Of a stretch of 64,000 nt of DNA, positions 57,032-64,000 are shown piece by piece; positions within the stretch are counted from its first letter, which is position 1; the number at the start of each line of letters is the position of its first letter. Origin of the DNA: JBBSDP01 sp963754335 (lineage in GTDB: Bacteria; Planctomycetota; Phycisphaerae; Tepidisphaerales; Tepidisphaeraceae). Below the pieces are notes generated by a model. It made no database searches. It saw only the letters and a program-made list of their open reading frames with translations, and was not told where the DNA came from. Location: assembly GCA_963754335.1 (NCBI GenBank), contig CAVWFQ010000010.1, forward strand, positions 1,612,001 through 1,676,000. Reading direction: 5' to 3'. The translations under genes were made by a program, and so were the position numbers.

Positions 57032-57164
57032 AGGTTCAACCCCGAATTGAGATTCAGAACATCCTAAGCATCTTCGTAATTCATTTCTCGCGAGTGTATA
57101 TTCTCCTTTCGAAGACCGCCGGTAGAAACCGGGCGGCGCCCATTTCCGTGCGGCGGAGATCTGA

Positions 57165-59132
57165 ATGAGCGATCAATCAAAAAAACATCGAAAAGGTCCG
57201 CCCTTTGTTTCAGTAAACCGGCTTTTTGCCGGCGCTCTGCTTCTGGCATTGATTGTCCCATCGGTCAGGGCCGAAGTCGGCGATCCGCAACTCAAAACCG
57301 ACGACGCGTGGTACCCCGGCGAACTCTCCTGCTCGACCTTCGACCGGCTCTTTGCCACCGAGGCGGCGCTCTACCAACGCGCCACCGGCAAGCCGGTTGT
57401 CACCGACGAAGACAAGGCGCTGGCGGCCTGGTATTGGCGCAACACACATTACTGGCATGGCGAAGAGGGCCAGCGCGACTGCTTCACCATGGGGTTTCGT
57501 GGCGAGAAGACCCGTGACTACTGGACCGGCCTGTTCGCCAACGGCTTTGCCCTCTGCGGCACCACGCACGCTCAATGGTGCGCGGAAATGGACGTGCTGC
57601 TCGGCCATTGCCGCTCGCGGGTGGTCGGGGTCGACGGTCACAATTCGTTTGAGGTCTACCTCACCGGCGGCGCGTACGGAGACGGCCGCTGGGCGCTGCT
57701 CGATCATGACATCTCGACCGTCATCTACACCCGCGACGGCGCGCGGCTCATGTCGCTCGACGAAATTGTACCCGACGTGAATCAACTCGCCGATCCAGCA
57801 TTTGATCCGGAACGCCAGCACGGCTGGCGCGTCGCCGGTCTGTATGACGATGACGCGCGCGGCGTCTATCACTCCGTCAAGACGGCTGAATACCTCGCCG
57901 GATACGCGGGGGCGCCGCCGATCGTTCATCTCCGCAGCGGCGAATCGCTTCGCCGCTATCTTCAACCTGGACTCGAAGACGCAAAGACCTTCGTTTTCTG
58001 GGGCGCGAATTCCAGATCCGGCGACATGCCCGGGCCCACCCGTGACCGTACCTGGGTCAATCAGCCGGACAAAATGTACGGTTCGAAAAACGGCACCGGC
58101 TCCCATGGCGGGTTGGCTCGCTACGCGAACGCCGTCTATACGTACACACCCAATTTTGCAGACGGCTCGTACAAGCAGGGCGTGATCGATGAGTCAGCCG
58201 ATCAGGTGACGTTTGAGTTCTACACGCCTTACGTCATCGCGACGACACCACCTAATGGCAACACCTGGGGCATCTACGACGCCGGCGGAAAAAACGGGCT
58301 GGTTGTTTCCGGCAAAGCCAACTGCTCGTTACAGATTTCAACCGATCAGGGGAAGACCTGGCAGAACGTCGGTCCTCTCTCGGGGCGTCTGGATCTCACG
58401 GATCAGGTCAAAGGATTGCAGCAATACTTCCTGCGATTCGGGGCGAGTGCCACGGCCTTGAAAGAGTCTGGTCTATCATGGACGACAGTTTGCCAGGCGA
58501 ATGCCGCGACGATCCCTCATCTGCATTCGGGCAAAAACACCATTACCTATCTCGCCAGCGGCCATGCCATGCTCGCCGGTGGACCGATGAAAGAGCAGGC
58601 TGAGGCGCATCTTGTCGATGGCAAAATGGGTTCGAAAACAGCAACCCTGGAACTGGCCGCTCCGCGCGGTGCGATCCCCGTGGCGGTTACCGCCGCGTCA
58701 TGGCAGGCGTCCGGCGTCCCTCCAACCGACGCCTCCTATCAGATTGAATATTCCACCGACGCCGGGGCGAATTGGCAACCGATCGTCAAGGACTGGAAGA
58801 TCGAACGCCGCAAGCCCGAACCGCCCGATTTCTGGAGCCAGAGTTTCACGTGGGGCCAGGCCGAGGTGAAACACGCCGACGCCGGAAAACCGATTCGCAT
58901 TCGCTTTTCCAACGACGGCGGAAGGACGTATCGAAAAGTCGAAGCGACCTTGATCTACGACGTCAAAGACTCTGGACCTGTCGATGTCACGTTTGCCTGG
59001 AAAGATTCCGATGGCGCGGCCAAGAGTGAGAGCCATACCTATCAGGTCGCGAGTGGAAAAGAAGATGCGACGTGGAAGCTGGACGCCGGATCGAAAGTCC
59101 AGACGCAATGGGTCGAGATGAAAGCAAAGTGA
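57165..59132 (+). CDS. Secreted transglutaminase-like protein
   Basis: 655 residues in one frame. A signal peptide is present (FAGALLLALIVPSVRA, cut near residue 36). The transglutaminase-like core has the triad Cys131 in FALCGTTHAQWCAEM, His159 in GVDGHNSFEVYL and Asp180 in WALLDHDIS. The C-terminal half is beta-rich, with two Ig/BNR-like segments (CSLQISTDQGKTWQNVGP; YQIEYSTDAGANWQPIV). The catalytic domain could be a peptidase or cross-linking enzyme; substrate unknown. It stands alone between the AAA ATPase gene (divergent) and the FAD enzyme. Confidence 0.75.
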   Translation: MSDQSKKHRKGPPFVSVNRLFAGALLLALIVPSVRAEVGDPQLKTDDAWYPGELSCSTFDRLFATEAALYQRATGKPVVTDEDKALAAWYWRNTHYWHGEEGQRDCFTMGFRGEKTRDYWTGLFANGFALCGTTHAQWCAEMDVLLGHCRSRVVGVDGHNSFEVYLTGGAYGDGRWALLDHDISTVIYTRDGARLMSLDEIVPDVNQLADPAFDPERQHGWRVAGLYDDDARGVYHSVKTAEYLAGYAGAPPIVHLRSGESLRRYLQPGLEDAKTFVFWGANSRSGDMPGPTRDRTWVNQPDKMYGSKNGTGSHGGLARYANAVYTYTPNFADGSYKQGVIDESADQVTFEFYTPYVIATTPPNGNTWGIYDAGGKNGLVVSGKANCSLQISTDQGKTWQNVGPLSGRLDLTDQVKGLQQYFLRFGASATALKESGLSWTTVCQANAATIPHLHSGKNTITYLASGHAMLAGGPMKEQAEAHLVDGKMGSKTATLELAAPRGAIPVAVTAASWQASGVPPTDASYQIEYSTDAGANWQPIVKDWKIERRKPEPPDFWSQSFTWGQAEVKHADAGKPIRIRFSNDGGRTYRKVEATLIYDVKDSGPVDVTFAWKDSDGAAKSESHTYQVASGKEDATWKLDAGSKVQTQWVEMKAK

Positions 59133-59224
59133 GCGCGAGGCGCGCGTTCCTTTTTCCTTTTCAATTTTTCCTTTTTCCTTGAAACGGCTTGCCGCCCGGG
59201 CATTGGGCTGGGACAAAGCTCGCC

Positions 59225-60399
59225 ATGCCGAAAGGGTTGCGGATCGGGGTGGTCGGTTGCGGGATTGCAGGGACCAGCTTTGCACTGCTGGCGCGTCGAG
59301 CCGGTCATTCGGTCGAACTTTTCGAGCGCACTGAGCAAGTCGGCCCGGTCGGCGCCGGCGTCCTGCTTCAGCCATCGGGCCAACGGGTGCTACGGGCGAT
59401 GGGATTGCTCGACGCGGTGATCGCCCGTGCCGAGCCCATCCGGGAGATACATGCCGTCACCCATCGCGGGCGCGATTTGATTCGACTGTCTTATGGTGAA
59501 GGTTCTCCTGGAGCGTGCGCTTACGGATTGCATCGCGGAGATTTGTTCACAGTGCTTCACCAGGCGTTGATCGACGCCGGCGTAAAACTTCAATTTGGCT
59601 GCGCGATCGCGTCCCGCGAGGGTTCCCCGAGCTGCACGTTTCTGGCCGACCAATCGGGCAATCGTCACGGCCCTTTCGATCTGATCGTAGCCGCCGACGG
59701 CGCGCGGTCTCGCCTCCGCGAGATCTGCCATGTCCGCCACACTTGTCGCGAATATCAATATGGCGCGCTCTGGGCCGTCGGTCGAAGCGATGCGGTCCGT
59801 GGCAAGCTGCTCCAGGTCACCCGCGGCTCGAAAAGGCTATGCGGGCTTCTTCCGATGGGGGAAGGTCGATGTAGTTTCTTCTGGGGGATGCGATCTGACG
59901 AATTCGAACATTTACGCGACAGCCGGCGATGGGATGATTGGCGTAAGGAGGTCGCCGCGCTCGTACCGGCGGCCTCATCGCTCCTCGAGCCGATTCCGCG
60001 CTGGACGACCTGTTGTTCACGACGTTTCGTCACGCGCGTATGACGCGATGGCATGCGGACGGCATTGCAATGATCGGCGACGCCGCTCACGCCACAAGTC
60101 CTCATCTCGGCCAAGGCGTGAATCTGGCATTGATCGATTCCTGGGTGCTGGCCGTGATGCTCGACGCCGAACCCACCATTTCCGATGCCCTCGCGCGGTA
60201 TTCAAAGATAAGGCGGCGGCAAATCTCCTATTATTCCTTCGTCACCGGACTCTTGACGCCATTTTTCCAATCCGATGGTTTTCTCCGGGGATTTGGCCGC
60301 GATTTGGCGCTGCCGCATCTCTCACGCATTCCGCCGGTGCGACGCCTGATGCTTACCACTCTCCGCGGCGAAGCCTTCGCGATCAACGTTCCGGCGTGA
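59225..60399 (+). CDS. FAD-dependent monooxygenase, one frame change
   Basis: About 390 residues from MPKGLRIGVVGCGIAGTSFA (GxGxxG FAD motif), with LFERTEQVGPVGAGVLLQPS and DLIVAADGARSRLREI (DG motif). After a frame change near 60,005 the second FAD motif is GIAMIGDAAHATSPHLGQGV. This is the UbiH/PHBH-like aromatic hydroxylase group using NAD(P)H and O2. Substrate unknown. Confidence 0.85.
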
Positions 60400-60473
60400 T
60401 GCGGCCGTTCCCCTGGTCTAAAAATTGTGCGGCATCCGTTTTGCAAGTTAACGGGCGGGTATTTTCCGTCGAT

Positions 60474-60668
60474 ATGGAACCCAGGTCGAGTATGAACAAC
60501 AGCCGTTACAACCCGCCGAGTCGTGAACCGGCTCCTCCGCTGTCAAAGGCTCAACCCGTTTCGACCGGTCCGACGATTTCTCAGGAAAAACGTTCGGATC
60601 TGGTTGCCCCGCCGCCGGTCTGGACGCGGTATCTCGACAGCCGGCTGAAGCAGTTCGTCGCACGATGA
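60474..60668 (+). CDS. Possible small Pro-rich protein
   Basis: 64 residues, MEPRSSMNNSRYNPPSREPA, then a Pro/Ser-rich middle and PPVWTRYLDSRLKQFVAR at the end. No ribosome binding site of note and no family recognised. The conserved-looking end is the main reason to list it. It converges with the DUF1223 gene. Confidence 0.35.
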   Translation: MEPRSSMNNSRYNPPSREPAPPLSKAQPVSTGPTISQEKRSDLVAPPPVWTRYLDSRLKQFVAR

Positions 60669-60687
60669 ATGATTGCCGGTGTCTCGG

Positions 60688-61491
60688 CTATGGGATACCG
60701 CTCAGCGATTGCCGCGCCGCCCCGCTGATTGTGCCGTCCTTTTCGTTCTGCAAAAAGGCAATGATCGAATCCGGCTTCGCTCCACGGATTAATGACGGAT
60801 CGAATGCAATTGAGCCTTCCCCACCCGTGCCGACCGATTCTGATTTGAAACTGCGAACGACGCAGTCGTGCAAGAGAAGTTTGCCGGCGTTCTCCCCTCC
60901 CGCAATCTTCCGGCTGATGCCGCTTTCGGTGATGGCAACATGAATAATGATGCCGCCGGAAACGGGTCCCTCCACTTGATATTCCACTCGCACTTCCCCG
61001 CCGGGCAGTCCGTTTTGAATCTTCAGTGAAATCCGATCGGGCGTCGGAGTCTGCAATCCATGTTGGATATTTTTGCGCGCCGTCGCTTCATCGTATCCGA
61101 GAAATGGCGATCGACCGTTCACAATCATCATCGGCGTGTAAACCTCGACGCCATCCAAAAGACCGCCGTACCACTCCTGGCGGTGCGTGTAAGCCGCATC
61201 GCTCAGCTTGTCCACCCAACCCAATCTGTTGAAATAGTCGACGTGAAAGGCCAGGCAGTAAACCGGACGTTTATCTTGTCGCGCCTCATCCGCAAGACGC
61301 TTGAGCAACGCATCGGCCGGCGGGCAGCTCGAGCACCCTTCCGATGTAAAAAGTTCGACCACGGCAATTCCGTTTTCCGCGGCCGCCCCGTCATCCTTGG
61401 GGGCATGCACGGTATCGGAACGCGTTCCGCAGCCAGCGACTGCAAAGGTACAGGCCAGCGCCATCGGCAATAATTTCGTTATCCTTCGCAT
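60688..61491 (-). CDS. DUF1223 lipoprotein, thioredoxin-like
   Basis: 267 residues. A lipobox LACTFAVAGC puts the lipid on Cys21. The thioredoxin-like part has VVELFTSEGCSSCPPADALL, with FHVDYFNRLGWVDKLSDAAY and EVYTPMMIVNGRSPFLGYDE, typical of DUF1223. The C-terminal domain is beta-rich. The CSSCPP pair may be redox active on the periplasmic side of the membrane. Divergent from panD-lgt. Confidence 0.88.
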   Translation of the reverse strand: MRRITKLLPMALACTFAVAGCGTRSDTVHAPKDDGAAAENGIAVVELFTSEGCSSCPPADALLKRLADEARQDKRPVYCLAFHVDYFNRLGWVDKLSDAAYTHRQEWYGGLLDGVEVYTPMMIVNGRSPFLGYDEATARKNIQHGLQTPTPDRISLKIQNGLPGGEVRVEYQVEGPVSGGIIIHVAITESGISRKIAGGENAGKLLLHDCVVRSFKSESVGTGGEGSIAFDPSLIRGAKPDSIIAFLQNEKDGTISGAARQSLSGIP

Positions 61492-61552
61492 TCTCTGATC
61501 TTTGGACGTTCGGATCGAATAATCCCATTACACTCCGTATAATTCGGCTCAG

Positions 61553-61940
61553 ATGTTGATCAAGCTCCTGAAATCAAAGCTTCATCACGCGACCGTGACG
61601 CAGACTGACGTGAATTATCACGGCAGCATCACGATCGACGCCGATCTGCTGCGCCAGCGGGCTGTTGCCCAATGAGTCGGTCATCGTGGCCGACTGCGAG
61701 AACGGAAATCGCTTTGAGACGTATGTGATTGAAGGCGCCGCCGGCAGCGGCGTGATCGGCATCAACGGCGCGGCCGCGAGGCTGTCGCAGGTCGGGCATC
61801 GCGTCATCGTGATGAGTTTCGTGCAGGCTTCGCGCGAGGAAGCCGACCGGCATCGCTCACGCGTCGTGATCTGTGACGTCAGGAATCGCGCCCTTGAGAC
61901 AGTCGAGCACGCGAGTCTTCTCGGCGGCGGAAAAAAGTAA
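61553..61940 (+). CDS. panD: Aspartate 1-decarboxylase, one frame change
   Basis: About 128 residues, MLIKLLKSKLHHATVTQTDV. PanD makes beta-alanine for pantothenate. The self-cleavage site Gly-Ser is in NYHGSITIDADLL. Near 61,651 the frame must change to reach GLLPNESVIVADCENGNRFE, TYVIEGAAGSGVIGINGAAA and VGHRVIVMSFVQAS, the rest of the family. Without the change the protein stops after 40 residues. TATAAT occurs at 61538-61543, 10 bp before the ATG, so the transcript might be nearly leaderless. lgt follows 26 bp later. Confidence 0.9.
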
Positions 61941-61966
61941 CAGGCTGATTCGCAGATAGAATCCAA

Positions 61967-63067
61967 ATGCTCCAGGAACTCTTCCGCATTCCGGGCCTCA
62001 ATTGGCCGATCTACGGCTACGGCGTGATGCTGGTGATCGGATTTTTCGCAGCAATGAAGCTGACGAAATTCCTGGCCAGCCACAGCAAGATAGACCCGGA
62101 GATCTTCGCCACCGTTGCATTGATTGCGCTGGTGAGCGGCGTGGCGGGTGCCCGTCTGTCGCACGTGCTGGAAAACTGGGCCCAGTACAGTACGATCGAC
62201 AGAAACCATACGGTCTGGACGAATCTGTGGGACGCCATCAATATTCGCAGCGGCGGACTGACCTACTACGGCGGATTTATCCTCGCCTTCCCAGCGGCGG
62301 TAGCGTATGGGATCTACAAAAAGGTCCCGCTTCGGCTGGGAATGGATATCGTCGCCCCGGCACTGATGCTTGGCCTCGGTTTCGGCCGCATCGGATGCTA
62401 TCTCAACGGCTGCTGCTATGGCGCCGAATGCAATGTGAGCTGGGCGCCAGGCGTCGAATTTCCGTATTACAGTAACGCCTACATCGACGAGTTCGAAAGA
62501 AATGAGCTGCGCCGCCCGATCCTGCGCGATCTGCTGGTTGCCGACACGCCGCTCACCAATTACCTGGATACGACTCGGTCCAACGCAATTCAGGAGCCCG
62601 TTCCCGCGGATCTCACGCCCTATTTACGCCAGGCCTATCTCAAGCCGTGCGCGGAGGTGGGAAAACTGGCCGAGGACGATCTTTCCAACCGCCTTCATCC
62701 CGCGCAGCTTTACAGCGCCTTCACCGGATTCCTCCTGGCGATATTTCTCGTCGCCTACTTCACGATGCCGCACGCCCCCGGCCGCGTCTTTGCCTGGATG
62801 ATGATCATCGAGGGGACCTGCCGGTATCTGCTGGAAATTCTTCGCGCTGAACCCCCGCTGCGCATCGGTGCGGATTTCGTCGCGCGATTCCATGGAATTG
62901 ATTTCAGCCTGGGAATGATCGAATCGGCAGGGATCATTGCGATTGGCGTGATCCTGTGGGCCGCGTTCGGCATGGCCGCAGGCACCGCGCCGATCGAACT
63001 CGATCGCGAATCAGATTCCGAAAGTGGATTTCCCGTTTCGGCACGCTCGAAAATAACCGCGTCCTGA
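61967..63067 (+). CDS. lgt: Prolipoprotein diacylglyceryl transferase
   Basis: 366 residues, longer than the usual 260-290. It moves diacylglycerol from phosphatidylglycerol to the lipobox Cys. Motifs: GLNWPIYGYGVMLVIGFFAA, RSGGLTYYGGFILAFPAAVA (catalytic His is replaced by Tyr in this spot as in many planctomycete-like forms), GFGRIGCYLNGCCYGAECNV and RLHPAQLYSAFTGFLLAIFL. An insertion of about 80 residues (FPYYSNAYIDEFERNELRRP and on) lies before HPAQLY. Seven helices. Co-transcribed with panD. Confidence 0.92.
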   Translation: MLQELFRIPGLNWPIYGYGVMLVIGFFAAMKLTKFLASHSKIDPEIFATVALIALVSGVAGARLSHVLENWAQYSTIDRNHTVWTNLWDAINIRSGGLTYYGGFILAFPAAVAYGIYKKVPLRLGMDIVAPALMLGLGFGRIGCYLNGCCYGAECNVSWAPGVEFPYYSNAYIDEFERNELRRPILRDLLVADTPLTNYLDTTRSNAIQEPVPADLTPYLRQAYLKPCAEVGKLAEDDLSNRLHPAQLYSAFTGFLLAIFLVAYFTMPHAPGRVFAWMMIIEGTCRYLLEILRAEPPLRIGADFVARFHGIDFSLGMIESAGIIAIGVILWAAFGMAAGTAPIELDRESDSESGFPVSARSKITAS

Positions 63068-63119
63068 TACAGAACATTGCTCGTTCACGGTCCGTGACAG
63101 AACGGGCGGCACAGTTCTT

Positions 63120-63233
63120 TCCCCCTCTCCCAGTACTCTGACAGTACTCTGGGAGAGGGTTGGGGTGAGGGTGTTCCGTATCGCGCGTTGAAGACCCTCA
63201 CCCCGCGCCCTCCCGGAGTACCGGGAGAGGGGG
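63120..63233. repeat. GGGAGAGGG composite palindrome
   Basis: CTCCCAGTACTCTGACAGTA (with a duplicated AGTACTCTG), GGGAGAGGGTTGGGGTGAGG, a spacer containing TATCGCGCGTTGAAG, CCCTCACCCC, then CTCCCGGAGTACCGGGAG. The spacer is close to the reverse complement of the one at 13990-14030. It separates the convergent lgt and WD40 genes. Confidence 0.87.
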
Positions 63234-63270
63234 AGTCTTTTTAGACCCCCGAATCTGTTACGCACCCCGT

Positions 63271-64000
63271 TCACGGTGCGAACGTCGCAAGCACTTTACC
63301 GTCGCGCGGATCCCAGACATGAAGAATCCCGTTTTCCCCGCCTGCCACCGCGACGGTACCGTCCGGCGTTGCCGCCGAAGTATTGAGGTATGATTTGTCT
63401 CCGGTAGCGAGCTCACGGAGGGTGCTCCCCGTGTCCTTGATGAGCCGGGCGACGCCGTCGCCGGTGGTGAGCAGGACTGTGTCGCTATAGCCGACATAAT
63501 GCACGCTCGTCACTTCCAGCGGGAACGGGGCCAGACCATTCAGCTTTTGCTCTTCGCCGTCGATCAAGTCCCAGGATTTGAACTGGTTGTCGGCGCCGCC
63601 GGTCACGAGCATTCGCCCGTCGTAGCGAAAATCGACGCTGAGCACATGGCTGGCGTGCCCCTCAAACGTATGGACGAGCGATCCATCGGCGACCGCGAAG
63701 ACCTTCATGAATTTGTCGGCCGAGCTTGATGCCAGCAAACGGCCGTCGCGCGAAAAGCTTAATCCCATCACTGAGTCGCTGTGAGCATCTTTGATTTCCC
63801 GGACAAGCGAACCGTCGCCCGTCTTCCAGATCTTCAACTCTCCGTTGCGCGATGGAACGCCGCTTCCCGTGGCTAAAACGGATCCATCGGGAGAGAAGGC
63901 CACGCACTCGACCCGCCCCGCCAGCGGCGAATCGCCATCTGGTGCGCCGAGCGTTCGTGCCAGTTTCCATCCTCCGGTCGTATCCCACACCTTGATCGAT
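63271..64000 (-). CDS. WD40 repeat protein, C-terminal part
   Basis: At least 240 residues; the gene continues beyond the window. Blades include ECVAFSPDGSVLATGSGVPS, NGELKIWKTGDGSLVREIKD, VMGLSFSRDGRLLASSSADK, HVLSVDFRYDGRMLVTGGAD, KSWDLIDGEEQKL and NGILHVWDPRDGKVLATFAP. This is the chromatin-free bacterial WD40 type that often follows kinases or c-type cytochromes in planctomycetes. No other domain is visible in the part present. Confidence 0.88.
   Translation of the reverse strand, partial: SIKVWDTTGGWKLARTLGAPDGDSPLAGRVECVAFSPDGSVLATGSGVPSRNGELKIWKTGDGSLVREIKDAHSDSVMGLSFSRDGRLLASSSADKFMKVFAVADGSLVHTFEGHASHVLSVDFRYDGRMLVTGGADNQFKSWDLIDGEEQKLNGLAPFPLEVTSVHYVGYSDTVLLTTGDGVARLIKDTGSTLRELATGDKSYLNTSAATPDGTVAVAGGENGILHVWDPRDGKVLATFAP

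Noticed and set aside
1..64000. rRNA or tRNA genes and integrase or IS transposase genes.
   Set aside because: None recognised on either strand; repeats lack an associated transposase in the window.

Overview
The window is about 64 kb of GC-rich bacterial chromosome. Several things point to Planctomycetota, possibly a Phycisphaerae-like lineage; the phylum is moderately supported and anything finer is a guess. These are zinc-ribbon membrane proteins next to Ser/Thr kinases, PQQ-type and WD40 beta-propeller proteins, many dispersed palindromic repeats of the kind common in that phylum, a minimal S10-spc-alpha ribosomal cluster, and a bacterial topoisomerase VI.

Layout. 0-5 kb: one very large multi-pass membrane protein gene. 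5-7 kb: small genes (DUF2784, SUKH/SMI1-KNR4, secreted HEAT-like). 7-12 kb: a GT4 glycosyltransferase and two sensor kinases that overlap by ATGA. 12-14 kb: a PQQ-like propeller and acpS. 14-20 kb: an eight-gene minus-strand cluster: a small membrane protein, a Ser/Thr kinase with zinc ribbons, three small or medium membrane proteins (two with zinc ribbons), and three coiled-coil proteins that read like ESCRT-III/Snf7-fold proteins, one of them carrying a winged-helix segment. 20-33 kb: mixed metabolism (kinase-like protein, DUF5684, DUF1003, GT39-like transferase, protoglobin, propeller, methyltransferase, moeA, deoC, sugar isomerase, Gfo/Idh/MocA oxidoreductase, DUF4253). 33-49.5 kb: the ribosomal super-operon rpsJ to rplQ on the minus strand, including secY, map and rpoA. 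50-52 kb: rpsA with a clear promoter and a shared terminator. 52-57 kb: topoisomerase VI A and B and an AAA ATPase. 57-64 kb: secreted transglutaminase-like protein, FAD monooxygenase, DUF1223 lipoprotein, panD, lgt, and the end of a WD40 protein.

Two features cut across the window. First, about twenty genes change reading frame at least once, including the essential genes secY, rpsA and panD. The pattern is best explained by uncorrected single-base indels in the assembly, so broken genes here should not be read as pseudogenes without checking. Second, intergenic gaps are full of inverted repeats. One class is a GGGAGAGGG palindrome, also found inside or at the ends of genes. Another is a set of long hairpins built from degenerate 7-bp units (at least five unrelated unit sequences in the ribosomal operon, a sixth elsewhere), placed between ribosomal protein genes and never inside them.

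The most promising candidate for an undescribed system is the 14.1-20.0 kb cluster, which looks like a kinase-linked bacterial membrane-remodelling (ESCRT-III-like) module. This rests on reading sequence patterns by eye; a profile search and structure prediction would decide it.
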